Made by a program: the position numbers and the translations under genes. 64,000 bases of DNA from Marinobacter changyiensis (GTDB lineage Bacteria; Pseudomonadota; Gammaproteobacteria; Pseudomonadales; Oleiphilaceae): positions 248,001-312,000 of the forward strand of contig NZ_VZZZ01000004.1 of NCBI RefSeq assembly GCF_009193265.1. Direction: 5' to 3'. Below the pieces are notes generated by a model. That model was not told the DNA's origin, did not search any database, and worked only from the letters and a program-made list of their open reading frames with translations. This document shows positions 20,709-33,987 of this stretch, piece after piece; position 1 is the first letter of the stretch, and every line of letters starts with the position of its first letter.

Positions 20709-23700
20709 ATGCGCCTGAAATCGATCAAACTGGCTGGCTTCAAGTCCTTTGTTGACCCAACCACGGTGCCTTTCCCCTCCAATATGACCGCCGTTGTAGG
20801 CCCCAACGGCTGTGGTAAATCCAATATCATCGACGCCGTGCGCTGGGTAATGGGCGAAAGCTCCGCAAAGTATCTGCGCGGTGAGTCCATGACCGACGTT
20901 ATCTTTAACGGCTCCAGTGCACGCAAACCAATCGGGCAGGCGTTTATTGAACTGGTTTTCGATAATACCAGTGGCGCGGCGCCGGGCGAATTCGCCAGGT
21001 TCAACGAAATTTCAGTAAAAAGGCGTGTCTCCAGAGAAGGCCAGTCTGATTACTTCCTGAACGGTACCAAATGTCGCCGTCGTGACATCACCGATTTATT
21101 TCTTGGCACCGGTCTGGGACCGAGAAGCTATGCCATTATCGAGCAGGGCATGATTTCCCGGTTGATCGAGGCTAAGCCGGAAGAGCTCCGGATCTATATC
21201 GAAGAAGCGGCCGGGATCTCCAAGTACAAAGAGCGCCGGAAAGAGACTGAAAGCCGCATGCGCCGGACCCAGGAAAACCTGGAACGTCTGACCGATCTGC
21301 GGGAAGAGCTGGAGCGTCAACTCCAGCATCTGCAGCGCCAGGCTCAGTCTGCGGAGAAGTACAAAGCCCTCAAGCAGGAGGAGCGTCAGAAGAAAGCTGA
21401 GCTTACGGTTCTGCGTTGGCAGACACTGGATACGGATCTTCAAAGCGCCCGCACCCGAATCCGCGATACAGAACTACAGCTTGAGAAAATATTGACCGAG
21501 CGGATCAATCTGGAAACCTCACTGGAATCCCTGCGGGGAGGCCATCAGGAGCAGACCGACCATTTTAACAAGGCCCAGGCTCGCTATTACGAAGCCGGCG
21601 CCGATATCGCACGCATTGAGCAAAGCCTTGAGCATCAGCGCGAGCGCAGCCGCCAGATGGCCGCCGAACTTGATCAGGCATTGGCGAATCAGCGGGAGTT
21701 GGCCCGCGAGCTTGAGCAAGACGAATCCAAGCTGGACGGTATCCAGGAAGAGATCACCATGCTCGCGCCAGAGCAGGAAGCTTTGGCAGAGCATGCAGAG
21801 CAATCGGCGGAGAACCTGCAGCAAGCCGAACAGGCAATGAACGACTGGCAGCAAACCTGGGAGCTATTCAGCAATCGGTCTTCGGATGCCCGCCGTCAGG
21901 CTGAGCTCGCCCAGTCCCGAATCCGCGCCCTGGAAGAAACCATTGAGCGCCTGATCAATCGACAACATCGCCTCAATGATGAAAAAGCCCTGTTAGAAGG
22001 GCAACTGGATCGGGAGGAACTGGATGAGTTAACCGAACAGGAACAAATTGCCCGCTTGCAACGGGAAGAAGCGGCTGAGCGTATTGATTCTATCCAGAGC
22101 CGTTTGCAGGACGTTCGTCACCACCAGAAAGAGGTCGATTCACTGGTCTCCGAACAGCGCCAGAACGTTCAGACCCTGAAAGCCGGCATGGACTCCCAGC
22201 AATCGATGCTTGATGAGCAAATGGGCGGTCAGGATAATGACCTCCAGGCCTGGCTGGGCCGCTACGATCTCGGCGGGCAGCCCCGTATCGCCAAAGAGAT
22301 GCGTATCGATCCGCATTGGTCGTTCGCCGTTGAACAGGTTCTGGGCCATCTGTCCCAGAGTCTGTGCGTGTCGAGCATTGCTGATTTGGGTGAGGCCCTC
22401 TCCCATGCTCCGAAAGGTGCGTCGCTGGTGGAACCGGGTAACGATCAGTTGTCAGCAGACGGCGGCAAATCGCTACAGGCCAAGGTGCAGAATGCTGCTG
22501 GTCTCAGCGACATTCTGGGGGCGATCGAGATGGCTGAGTCCCTCGACGAAGCCCTTGCCCGTCGCGAACAGCTCTCTCCCTCCGGCAGCATTCTCACCCG
22601 CGACGGGGTGTGGCTCGGGCGCCACTGGTTGCGAATGCCGTTATCTGACGCGGGCCAGATCGGAGTTTTTGAACGCCAGCAAAAGGTATCGCAGCTGCAG
22701 GGTGACTATGAGGCTGCTGCAGGCGAACTTGAACAGCAACTTGCCCGGTTGGGAACGTTGGAAGAACAGACCGCTGTTGCAGAAACTGAACAGGATGATG
22801 CCCGGAAAACCCTGAGAGACACCGAACGAGAGCTTGGCGAGTTAACGTCACGAATCAGCGGTCTCAGGGCACGAACTGAACAGATCGATGCGCGCCTGCA
22901 TCGCATTGTTGATGACGCCACCGACCTCGGTGATCAGTTAAAAGAACAGCAGGAATCGCTGGCTGTGGTTCGTTTTGACTGGCAGGAAGCGCTATCTCGC
23001 ACCGAGGGTAACGACGAAGAGAAGGAAGGCCTGCTGGCTCGCCGTGACACGCTGAGGGAGAGCCTGGACCATTTGCGACAGCAGGCACGCCATGATCGTG
23101 ACCATGCCCATCAGTTGCAATTGCAGGTACAGACCCTCACCAGCCAGCGGGACGGTTTGCGTCAGACTCTTGACCGCATGCAGTTGCAGCGGGAGCGGCT
23201 TGAAGAGCGCGTTGAAATCCTGCAGGAAGGTCGGGAGAGTGCTGAAGAGCCTTTGGAAGATCTTCAGTCACAACTGGAAGGGCTTCTTGATCGTCGTCTG
23301 GCTGAAGAGGAAAAACTTTCTTTTGCCCGGGATGCACTGGAAGACACCGACCGGGAGGTTCGTGAGAAAGAGCAGGGCCGGAGCAGGGCCGAGCACGTCA
23401 TCCAGGACATCCGGCAGAATCTCGAGAAGTACAAGATGGAATCCCAGGCGCTGGAGATTCGCTCAGGCAACTATCTGGAGCAGTTGAAGGAACTGGATGC
23501 CAACCTCAAAGCGGTCCTTGAGACCATGCCTCCGGAGGCCAGTGAGCCAGTCTGGGCAGATGAGCTGGAGAAGATTGCTGGCCGTATCCAGCGCCTTGGC
23601 GCCATTAACCTGGCGGCTATTGAAGAGTATCAGGTCCAGAGCGAACGTAAGAATTACCTGGATAGCCAACACGAAGACCTGGTTGAAGCCCTGGAAATAT

Positions 23701-24209
23701 TGGACAACGCCATTCGCAAGATCGACCGGGAAACCCGGCAACGGTTCAAGGAGACGTATGACAAGGTGAACGGTGGTTTGCAGGCGCTGTTTCCAAAAGT
23801 GTTCGGGGGTGGGAACGCCTATCTGGAACTGACCGGAGAAGATTTACTGGAGACCGGCGTGACCATCATGGCGCGGCCCCCGGGCAAGAAAAATAGTACC
23901 ATCCATCTGCTGTCCGGTGGCGAGAAGGCCCTGACAGCTATTGCCCTGGTATTTTCGATATTCCAGCTTAACCCGGCGCCTTTCTGTATGCTGGATGAGG
24001 TAGACGCGCCGCTGGACGACGCCAACGTGGCGAGATATGCCAACATGGTGAAAGAGATGTCCAGTCAGGTACAGTTCATCTATATCACCCACAACAAAAT
24101 CGCCATGGAAATGGCGGACCAGTTGATGGGGGTGACAATGCATGAACCTGGTTGCTCTCGACTGGTTTCGGTCGATGTTGAAGAAGCCGCCGCATTGGCT
24201 GAAATGTGA
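20709..24209 (+). CDS. smc: Chromosome segregation ATPase SMC
   Basis: The motor of chromosome condensation and segregation, acting with ScpAB. The 1166-residue protein has the Walker A motif GPNGCGKS at residues 31-38, then a long Gln/Glu-rich coiled coil. A hinge lies at about 505-660, a second coiled coil follows, the ABC signature LSGGEKALTA is near 1069, and Walker B FCMLDEVDAPLDD near 1092. Length and architecture are standard. It is followed by zipA and ligA, an order typical of Pseudomonas-like genomes. Confidence 0.97.
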   Translation: MRLKSIKLAGFKSFVDPTTVPFPSNMTAVVGPNGCGKSNIIDAVRWVMGESSAKYLRGESMTDVIFNGSSARKPIGQAFIELVFDNTSGAAPGEFARFNEISVKRRVSREGQSDYFLNGTKCRRRDITDLFLGTGLGPRSYAIIEQGMISRLIEAKPEELRIYIEEAAGISKYKERRKETESRMRRTQENLERLTDLREELERQLQHLQRQAQSAEKYKALKQEERQKKAELTVLRWQTLDTDLQSARTRIRDTELQLEKILTERINLETSLESLRGGHQEQTDHFNKAQARYYEAGADIARIEQSLEHQRERSRQMAAELDQALANQRELARELEQDESKLDGIQEEITMLAPEQEALAEHAEQSAENLQQAEQAMNDWQQTWELFSNRSSDARRQAELAQSRIRALEETIERLINRQHRLNDEKALLEGQLDREELDELTEQEQIARLQREEAAERIDSIQSRLQDVRHHQKEVDSLVSEQRQNVQTLKAGMDSQQSMLDEQMGGQDNDLQAWLGRYDLGGQPRIAKEMRIDPHWSFAVEQVLGHLSQSLCVSSIADLGEALSHAPKGASLVEPGNDQLSADGGKSLQAKVQNAAGLSDILGAIEMAESLDEALARREQLSPSGSILTRDGVWLGRHWLRMPLSDAGQIGVFERQQKVSQLQGDYEAAAGELEQQLARLGTLEEQTAVAETEQDDARKTLRDTERELGELTSRISGLRARTEQIDARLHRIVDDATDLGDQLKEQQESLAVVRFDWQEALSRTEGNDEEKEGLLARRDTLRESLDHLRQQARHDRDHAHQLQLQVQTLTSQRDGLRQTLDRMQLQRERLEERVEILQEGRESAEEPLEDLQSQLEGLLDRRLAEEEKLSFARDALEDTDREVREKEQGRSRAEHVIQDIRQNLEKYKMESQALEIRSGNYLEQLKELDANLKAVLETMPPEASEPVWADELEKIAGRIQRLGAINLAAIEEYQVQSERKNYLDSQHEDLVEALEILDNAIRKIDRETRQRFKETYDKVNGGLQALFPKVFGGGNAYLELTGEDLLETGVTIMARPPGKKNSTIHLLSGGEKALTAIALVFSIFQLNPAPFCMLDEVDAPLDDANVARYANMVKEMSSQVQFIYITHNKIAMEMADQLMGVTMHEPGCSRLVSVDVEEAAALAEM

Positions 24210-24345
24210 TCGGTAAGTGTTTGATTTGTGCGTAAAGGTGCTCGTACAAAAAGTGACAAAAAGGCCATGTTAGCAGGCGCCGCGTTGTATTAGGCGGCAG
24301 CTTTGCATAGAGTAACAACGTTACGCGATTCGCACACAGGACTGC

Positions 24346-27565
<3,220 letters not shown>

Positions 27566-27635
27566 CCCTACAATCCAGAAGTCGACCGCTGATTCTTCAG
27601 AGCCTCCTCGGCAGTTCAGGCGTTAGCTACAAGAT

Positions 27636-28268
27636 TCATACGCTTTCCTGTTTGCGGCTTGCGTCCGCGTATAGCCTGAGATAATCCGTGCTGGTTACAA
27701 TTCCGAAGGGCTGGCCTTGATGATCAACAACCAGTGCTGCATTCAGTCTGTGTGCCAACATCAACCGCGCGAGTTTATGGGCGTCGGTTTCCTGGGTAGC
27801 GGTCAGGAAGGCTGGCAACTCAATTTGGGTGAAGCTTTCGCTTTTGGCCTGAACACCCTGTTTGTGCAGCCATTCCAGTACCCAGCGCCGATCCACCAGA
27901 CCGGCAACTGACTCCTCGGCGAGAATCACCAGGTGATGAACCCCGTGCTTGTCCATTTCCGTCATGGCATCGGCCATGGTAGCGGAAGCCGGTAGCGTAA
28001 ATAATGTGGGTGTGCATATTTTGGAAACCGGCAGGTAGACCCGCTCACTTTCAGGCCCGGTGTCCATGGTTTCGCTGTATTCTGCAAACGCGCGTTTAGC
28101 AGTCAGCTGCTGGGCATTCAGGTAGGCGGGGTCGGTAACATCGTGGTGTTTTGGATCGATACGATGGGATTTACTGCTACTATCGATAGCGCCAACACGG
28201 GACCCGCGCAATGCCTCAGGCAAACGGGTCCCCTGGGGTCGGCCGGGTTCACTGACAAAAATCGGCAT
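27636..28268 (-). CDS. CBS-domain protein
   Basis: A 210-residue cytoplasmic protein with two CBS motifs in its C-terminal half. The first is about residues 75-135 (KICTPTLFTLPASATMADAM, then GVHHLVILAEESVAGLVDRR). The second is about 148-200, ending in an AALVVDHQGQPFGIVTSTDYL segment. Paired CBS motifs usually bind adenosyl nucleotides and sense energy state. No catalytic domain is attached. The ATG at 28268 is preferred to the in-frame TTG at 28283. The gene follows mnmC on the same strand. Confidence 0.8.
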   Translation of the reverse strand: MPIFVSEPGRPQGTRLPEALRGSRVGAIDSSSKSHRIDPKHHDVTDPAYLNAQQLTAKRAFAEYSETMDTGPESERVYLPVSKICTPTLFTLPASATMADAMTEMDKHGVHHLVILAEESVAGLVDRRWVLEWLHKQGVQAKSESFTQIELPAFLTATQETDAHKLARLMLAHRLNAALVVDHQGQPFGIVTSTDYLRLYADASRKQESV

Positions 28269-28370
28269 GGGAAATCCACACAACGGGGTTGATAACAGGT
28301 TATCGGCTGTACTGGGTGAAACTCAAACAGTTTTCTCGTTCGCCATTTTTTACAATCAAAAATTTAATGA

Positions 28371-30290
28371 TCAGGCAGTTTTCTGTTGGGCCGGAGAGCG
28401 GCACCGGTCCGGTTGTACTCGACATGCCAGTGAGACCGGTAACGCACTGGGCTGTCCGGTGATGTAATCGGCCAGGTATTCAGCCAGTAATGGCGCATAA
28501 GCGAGACCCTTGCTGCCAAAGCCCGTCAGCAGATCTATCCCTTCGAGCACCTGTCCCGACCGATCGGTCAAGGGGCCGGCGGCAGGCTGATAGTCGTGGG
28601 TGGTACACCGGAACGCGACCCGTCCATCCAACTGGTCGGATGCTGGCCGGACGTCTGTCCATAGCTGCGGCACTATGGCACTCAACTGATCCAGATTCTC
28701 CTCATGACTGCTGGTCCTCAGGTCCGGGGAAGGATCGCGGAGGTCGAAGGTCGCACCGGTCAGACACTGGCCCTGATGAGCCGGGTTCAGGTAGCAGGGG
28801 CCACAAACCACGGAGGTTGGCGCATTCAGGACGCTTTCTGCCAATGATGTGACTTGCCCGCGGATGCTTTTGAACCGGAAATCACCGAAAACCGGTAACA
28901 ATGCGGGTGTTTGATGCCCCACACACAGAACAACTCGCTCTGTCGCAACCTCCGCCTCACCGTCGCCGGACACGTGCCAGCGCCCGTTGCAAGGCATCAG
29001 GCGGGTAACCTGGAACCCGAAGCGAAGGGTAATGAGCGGGTGCTGTAATAACTGTTCGCAGAGCCGCGCTGGTTCAAGCCAGCCGCTGTTAGGGTACCAG
29101 AGCCCACCCGTGGTGACGGTTGTGCCGCTGAGCTGTCGGGCTTCAACCGGGCCGACTTGCCGAAGAATATCGCCCGGATAATCGTTGCGTTCACAAAAAC
29201 GGCGCTGTCTGTCGGCTTCTTCCGGGCTCCAGGCTAGCTGCAGAAGGCCGCTTTGGTGCCAGCATGAAAAGCTCAGTTGGCGGTAAAAGCGTTGGCTATG
29301 GAGCAGCGCTGAAAGCGCCAGTTGGCTTTGGGCATTGTAATCAACGCCCAATTTGACGTAGAGGGCGCCCTGTTGATTGCCCGAGGCGCCAGCGGCGGGC
29401 GAGGGCGCTGCTTCCAATACCGTGACAGGCCAGCCTCGCTCGGCCAGGTTGCGGGCGAGCAGCGCGCCAGCAATCCCGGCGCCGATTATGGTCGTGGAAG
29501 GAGGGTGGCTTTCAGTTATATCCCCGGAAATTGCATCTGGGCGGAGACTGGCTGCATGTATTTCAGGGACACACGCCTCGCCGGGTACCTTGTAAAACTC
29601 AAAGCCGGCATCAGCCAATGCTGCCAATGGGTCTTTTTCATCAGCGCATCTGATTGATACCGTGGTGCCAGGCCGGCTATGATCCCGAATGGCGTCAATG
29701 ACCGGTTTGGGTAAAACCGCCTCTTCTGTTTCGTTCAGGATCCAGGCATCGGCAATAAATTGCATGTCGGCCCAGGCGGATAGCGGCTCCTTGAAGTTCA
29801 GCGTTAACCGGACCTGACCTTGGTCGAACACGAGCCGATGTACGCCTGCAACCATTGCTGGATAGTGCTCGGCCAATTCGTCGGCAAGTGGTTTCAGGGG
29901 AGGCCAGCGTGCCAGTGTCCGGCGGAGGTTATCTACACTCAGCGGGCGCGGCTCTGCCGCCACGAAATGCAGTACAGCACCTGCAGCGGGTTTGGACTCC
30001 TTCCAGGTCTGCCACGTAGCCAGAAAGCTCAGACCAGCGCCAAAAGCCGGTTCCGCGACAACGATCGACTGTCCTGCTGAGAGCTTTTGAAACCGCTGCT
30101 GCAGAAGGTTGCCTTCGGCAAGCGATCGGGTCACATCAAGGAGTTTGCTGGCCGAGCGAGGGTATACCAGGCCGGAGGTTGGGATAACCGCCTGGTCTTC
30201 AACCCAGTCAAGGTCTAATGGCCTGATCCGGGGCTCTGCCAGATCATTCCTGACCGAGGCTTGTGAATGCGGCAAATCCATGGCATTCAC
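28371..30290 (-). CDS. mnmC: Bifunctional tRNA 5-methylaminomethyl-2-thiouridine biosynthesis protein
   Basis: Completes the mnm5s2U modification at the wobble base of certain tRNAs. An FAD-dependent C-terminal domain removes the carboxymethyl group and an N-terminal SAM domain methylates the amine. The SAM motif AEPAFGAGLSFLATWQTWKE is near residues 79-98, the FAD motif IIGAGIAGALLARNLAERGW near 267-286, and the C-terminal GFGSKGLAYAPLLAEYLADYI near 595-615. Length 639 fits. The GTG at 30290 overlaps the cyclophilin stop codon by 4 nt; ATG 30281 is the alternative. The two genes form an operon. Confidence 0.92.
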   Translation of the reverse strand: MNAMDLPHSQASVRNDLAEPRIRPLDLDWVEDQAVIPTSGLVYPRSASKLLDVTRSLAEGNLLQQRFQKLSAGQSIVVAEPAFGAGLSFLATWQTWKESKPAAGAVLHFVAAEPRPLSVDNLRRTLARWPPLKPLADELAEHYPAMVAGVHRLVFDQGQVRLTLNFKEPLSAWADMQFIADAWILNETEEAVLPKPVIDAIRDHSRPGTTVSIRCADEKDPLAALADAGFEFYKVPGEACVPEIHAASLRPDAISGDITESHPPSTTIIGAGIAGALLARNLAERGWPVTVLEAAPSPAAGASGNQQGALYVKLGVDYNAQSQLALSALLHSQRFYRQLSFSCWHQSGLLQLAWSPEEADRQRRFCERNDYPGDILRQVGPVEARQLSGTTVTTGGLWYPNSGWLEPARLCEQLLQHPLITLRFGFQVTRLMPCNGRWHVSGDGEAEVATERVVLCVGHQTPALLPVFGDFRFKSIRGQVTSLAESVLNAPTSVVCGPCYLNPAHQGQCLTGATFDLRDPSPDLRTSSHEENLDQLSAIVPQLWTDVRPASDQLDGRVAFRCTTHDYQPAAGPLTDRSGQVLEGIDLLTGFGSKGLAYAPLLAEYLADYITGQPSALPVSLACRVQPDRCRSPAQQKTA

Positions 30291-30916
30291 TCTTCCATCC
30301 GGCGGATATTCTGTATGGTGATGGCGTCGCGGGGGACGTCACCCATGCCATTTTTAGTTCCGGTAGGCTGGTTGGCAATCCCGTCAACCACACCCATACC
30401 TTCGGTAACATGGCCAAAAACCGTATAACCCGGCCCGCGGGAACCCGCATTGAGATAAGCATTATCGACGAGGTTGATAAAAAACTGGGACGTTGCAGAG
30501 TCCGGATTGGAGGTCCGCGCCATGGCAATGGTGCCACGCAGATTTTTTGCCGTGGGCTTGGCTTCATTGGGAACCGGGGGCCGGGTAGATTTCTGGTTGA
30601 GGTTCTCGTCAAAGCCGCCGCCCTGAATCATGAAACCGGGAATAACCCTGTGAAATATCGTGCCTTCGTAATAACCACTGTCCACGTAGGTCAGGAAGTT
30701 TTCAACGGTTTCAGGTGCCAGATCGGGGCGAAGTTGCAACTCGACGTTGCCCTCGGAGGTCTGTATCAATACCCGCGGGAGCTCACTATTCGCTTTATTG
30801 GCATCGGTTTCGGCGTATGAAAAAGCGGGGAGAATCAGGCTGAGCAAGCTGATCAGAAGCAATTGGGTGAAAAGTGCTGGCTTCTTTACGGCTGTTTTCC
30901 TTGGATTGGTCGTCAC
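30287..30916 (-). CDS. Periplasmic peptidyl-prolyl cis-trans isomerase (cyclophilin)
   Basis: Catalyses proline isomerisation during protein folding. Residues 1-35 form a Sec signal peptide: basic NPRKTAVKKP, a Leu-rich core, and SYA before the predicted cut. The cyclophilin domain spans about 45-205 with FHRVIPGFMIQGGGF and the TSQFFINLVDN motif. It resembles PpiA. The start is GTG at 30916. It overlaps mnmC by 4 nt. Confidence 0.9.
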   Translation of the reverse strand: MTTNPRKTAVKKPALFTQLLLISLLSLILPAFSYAETDANKANSELPRVLIQTSEGNVELQLRPDLAPETVENFLTYVDSGYYEGTIFHRVIPGFMIQGGGFDENLNQKSTRPPVPNEAKPTAKNLRGTIAMARTSNPDSATSQFFINLVDNAYLNAGSRGPGYTVFGHVTEGMGVVDGIANQPTGTKNGMGDVPRDAITIQNIRRMEE

Positions 30917-31075
30917 GGGTTTTGCCTCATGAATTCATTCGTCAGGGTTATTCTTTTTTAGAATCCCGGCAGTCTACCAGAACTGGTGCGCACCAGGCGC
31001 TGAGGAAGCGTGGTCCAAACACTAAATTTTTGTTAGTTTCCGACGTCCCTTCGCCGCCTGGCGCAGATTGAAAGC

Positions 31076-31109
31076 AAAAAGACCGGCGTGTCTCCATGCC
31101 GGTCTTTTC
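31076..31109 (-). terminator. Terminator of the flgMN operon (bidirectional shape)
   Basis: AAAAAGACCGGC and GCCGGTCTTTT form a stem with A- and T-tracts on either side, so it can work on both strands. It lies just after flgN on the minus strand. Confidence 0.85.
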
Positions 31110-31133
31110 TTTACTGCTTTGTCGTGCCTCATC

Positions 31134-31604
31134 TCAAGCGCTGGCCAGAATATTCCTTTGGCCGACCGAGGTTTGTTGGCCGCTGGAGCCATAGAGTTTC
31201 GCTTGGCCTGCCGAACCCCTGAATATATCCGTGAGCCTGGTTAAACGATTCTGCAGATGGCTGATAATCCGGCCGTTAACCCGATTACGCTGATGACAGG
31301 CATTGAGGGCGGTCTCGGCTGCTTGCCAGAGTGACGTCAGTTCAGATAGGCCTGCGCTGCGAATAAATCGGGAAGGTTCGCCGTGTTCCGGCCGGTAGCC
31401 CATCTCTACGAGCACATGAATCTTTCGCTTGGCTCGCTCGCGGATGTGCCTCAGCATGCTATTTTTTTGCTGGGTCAATGGCTCGATGGCACCGATATCA
31501 GAACTTTTAAGTTTGGCTTTCTCTTCATCGAGCAGGAGAGCGAGCTGATTAAGATCGCTCACATCCTGATTGAGTAACTGCTTGAGATCATCGATTGCGG
31601 CCAT
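31134..31604 (-). CDS. flgN: Flagellar export chaperone FlgN
   Basis: Chaperone for the hook-filament junction proteins FlgK and FlgL before export. The 156-residue protein is predominantly helical with heptad-like Leu spacing. Near the C-terminus it carries the family pattern NGRIISHLQNRLTRL followed by a KLYGSSGQQ segment. It sits 6 nt after flgM, the standard flgM-flgN pair. Confidence 0.88.
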   Translation of the reverse strand: MAAIDDLKQLLNQDVSDLNQLALLLDEEKAKLKSSDIGAIEPLTQQKNSMLRHIRERAKRKIHVLVEMGYRPEHGEPSRFIRSAGLSELTSLWQAAETALNACHQRNRVNGRIISHLQNRLTRLTDIFRGSAGQAKLYGSSGQQTSVGQRNILASA

Positions 31605-31610
31605 AATAGT

Positions 31611-31931
31611 TTATCCGAAAATGCTATTATCCATCTCAAGCATTTTCTGGGCCAGCTTCTCCGCGTCGATTTTGTAACTGCCATCCGCCAAAGCCGCTTT
31701 GATCTCTTCGATACGCTGGTCATCCATTTCGGGATAACTGTCCAACCGCTGCTCCAGTTGCTTCAGGTTTTTAGACTGAGCGCTGAGGCTGACGTTTTCG
31801 CCACGGGGTGCCGGTGCCTTAGCCTGTTCTGAAGAGGGCTGTGGCGTTGTCCCGCTGGCCTGTGACTTGTCGGTCGAGGTCTTTTGGGTGTTGACCTGGC
31901 CGGGGCCAATTCCATTAAAGTCAACTGTCAT
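31611..31931 (-). CDS. flgM: Anti-sigma-28 factor FlgM
   Basis: Binds and holds FliA until the hook is complete, then is secreted. The 106-residue protein has a disordered Gln/Ser/Pro-rich N-terminal half and the C-terminal sigma-binding signature DDQRIEEIKAALADGSYKIDAEKLAQKML at about residues 71-99. A sigma-28 promoter lies 65 bp upstream, giving the known feedback loop. flgN follows. Confidence 0.93.
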   Translation of the reverse strand: MTVDFNGIGPGQVNTQKTSTDKSQASGTTPQPSSEQAKAPAPRGENVSLSAQSKNLKQLEQRLDSYPEMDDQRIEEIKAALADGSYKIDAEKLAQKMLEMDNSIFG

Positions 31932-31995
31932 AACATGTCCTGCCTGCTTGAAGGGTTGCCGGTATTGATCCTGGAAAACTGAGCTATTTGATTAT

Positions 31996-32022
31996 CTATC
32001 GGCAGCAGTGCCGACTTCTTTA
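31996..32022 (-). promoter_or_regulatory. Sigma-28 (FliA) promoter of flgMN
   Basis: On the minus strand TAAA (32019-32022), a 15-bp spacer and GCCGATAG (31996-32003) match the TAAA-N15-GCCGATAA consensus at all but the last base. It directs transcription into flgM. Confidence 0.9.
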
Positions 32023-32125
32023 ACAATTTTCATACAAATTTTATGACGCCCCGGTAATGTGGCAAATAACTGCCGCTTACCGGCATGGTTCTGCCCGGCG
32101 CGTTTTTACGCCACCACCTCAAGTG

Positions 32126-32830
32126 CTACATCACCACCTCAACATGTCCCGGGCCAACGATTCGTGCCCTTACGGTCCGGGACGACGAAAGGTTTTCGAT
32201 TCTGACCTGTTCACCAACGCGCCCATTGCCAAGCGCCTTGCCGCGGGACTTGACTGAGAAGTTGCCAGTACGGGCAGTAATAATAACATGATCCCCTCGC
32301 GAGACGGCGTCCGGAGCTGATACCAGATCAGGGGTAAAAACCGTCCCTGCACTAATAGGACGGCTGATTTCCATGCCGACCAGGTTTTCGAGATCCTTTA
32401 TGGCGTCCCTACGGACTGAATTAACAACTACTTGAGATCTGTTGATCATCTCCTTTCTCAAGCGGTCACCACGCCCAAGCGGCCGTGCGGCGATAAAGGC
32501 CTCGCCTCTGATCTCCACAGCGCTTGCGAGGAAAATCTTCCAGGGTCGATCGCCCTCGCACGATATCATCAGCCTTGGATGCATGGAGCGCCAGGGGTCG
32601 CCACTAAAGCCAACACTCGGGCCCCCAGCGCAATCGGCGAGCCTTAGCCGGGAGTCCAGGTTGCCTAGCTCATAGGTGATCTCATAGCCTTCCGCAGCTT
32701 GTTGCCCAACAAACTGATCGAGGAAACGTGTAGCCGCTGCCAACACTTGTGACGAGCCATTGCCGACGGGAAAGGCGGTCTGGCTGAAGACAGCTGTGAG
32801 CAGTAATCCAGTAAGAGTGAGGCGGCGCAT
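32126..32830 (-). CDS. flgA: Flagellar P-ring assembly protein FlgA
   Basis: Periplasmic chaperone for P-ring formation. An N-terminal signal peptide (about residues 1-21, ending in TAFPVG) is followed by a SAF-like C-terminal domain. That domain has GRGDRLRKEMINRSQV and the ISRPISAGTVFTPDLV segment. Length 234 is usual. It lies upstream of flgMN on the same strand and is divergent from cheV, an order shared with Pseudomonas. Confidence 0.93.
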   Translation of the reverse strand: MRRLTLTGLLLTAVFSQTAFPVGNGSSQVLAAATRFLDQFVGQQAAEGYEITYELGNLDSRLRLADCAGGPSVGFSGDPWRSMHPRLMISCEGDRPWKIFLASAVEIRGEAFIAARPLGRGDRLRKEMINRSQVVVNSVRRDAIKDLENLVGMEISRPISAGTVFTPDLVSAPDAVSRGDHVIITARTGNFSVKSRGKALGNGRVGEQVRIENLSSSRTVRARIVGPGHVEVVM

Positions 32831-33011
32831 TTGGGTAAGTTTGTCCTATGCTTTGAGTATCTCTGGCAATACACTGGCGGGTATTCCGGTTTCTATTAAA
32901 TATTGTCGGGATGTTGCCGTTAACCAGAGTCACCAGGCCCGATAGCTATCGGTACGCAAGATGTGTGCCGGGCGGGGTGAACGGTTGGTCTAAATTCAGG
33001 AGTAGCGGTAA

Positions 33012-33944
33012 ATGGCAGGTGTACTCGATAGCGTAAACCAGCGTACCCAGTTAGTGGGGGAAAACCGGCTTGAGCTTTTACTCTTTCGCCTGCGTGGGCG
33101 GCAGGTATACGGCATCAACGTTTTCAAGGTAAAAGAGGTTTTACAGTGCCCGAAGCTGTCCTCCATTCCCAATAGCCGAGCCATGGTAAGGGGGGTGGCA
33201 CACATTCGGGGTGAGACTATTCCGATTATTGATCTTGGTCTCGCGATCCGGATGACGCCTATTCCTGCAGACGAGATCGCCACAAGCTTCGTAATAATTA
33301 CGGAATATAACCGAAAAACCCAGGGCTTCCTCGTTACCGCTGTGGACCGGATTATCAACATGAATTGGGAGGATATACTGCCACCGCCCAAAGGCGCTGG
33401 CGGTGAAGTCTATCTGACTGCAGTAACCAAAATCGATGATAAAATAATTGAAATCATTGACGTAGAAAAGGTTCTTTCAGAGGTTTCTCCGCTCGAATCG
33501 AATTTGACCGAGTCGGTTTTAAGTCGTAGCAGTGAGACTGATCGGGGAGCATCACTGCCCATTCTGGTGGTAGACGATTCCTCAGTGGCGCGTCGCCAGA
33601 TCGAAAGATGCCTGTCCGCGATCGGCATTAAGGTTGTTTCCAAAAACGACGGCAAGCAGGCACTGGACCTGCTCAAAGAAATGACCTCCGATGGCTCGAA
33701 GGCCACCGATCATTTCTCGATGATGATTTCAGATGTCGAAATGCCGGAAATGGATGGCTATACGCTGGTTACCCGTTGTAAGAGCGATACCAATATCGAC
33801 CCGCTCTACATCATGTTGCATACCTCCCTGAGTGGTGTATTCAACAAGGCGATGGTTCAGAAGGTTGGCGCCAATGATTTCATGGCCAAGTTCAGTCCGG
33901 ATGAACTCGCTGAGCGGGTAATGGAAATTCTCGATCAAGCCTGA
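33012..33944 (+). CDS. cheV: Chemotaxis coupling protein CheV
   Basis: Couples chemoreceptors to the CheA kinase and adapts by phosphorylation. The CheW domain spans about residues 18-165 (RLELLLFRLRGRQVYGINVFKVKEVL). The receiver domain spans about 180-308 with acidic pair DD in LVVDDSS, phosphoacceptor Asp241 in SDVEMPEMDG, and the conserved Lys in DFMAKFSP. Length 310. It precedes cheR by 43 bp. Confidence 0.95.
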   Translation: MAGVLDSVNQRTQLVGENRLELLLFRLRGRQVYGINVFKVKEVLQCPKLSSIPNSRAMVRGVAHIRGETIPIIDLGLAIRMTPIPADEIATSFVIITEYNRKTQGFLVTAVDRIINMNWEDILPPPKGAGGEVYLTAVTKIDDKIIEIIDVEKVLSEVSPLESNLTESVLSRSSETDRGASLPILVVDDSSVARRQIERCLSAIGIKVVSKNDGKQALDLLKEMTSDGSKATDHFSMMISDVEMPEMDGYTLVTRCKSDTNIDPLYIMLHTSLSGVFNKAMVQKVGANDFMAKFSPDELAERVMEILDQA

Positions 33945-33987
33945 ATGAGACAGGTTGGTCCCCAGAGGCTCAAACGCCAGAGATTCA

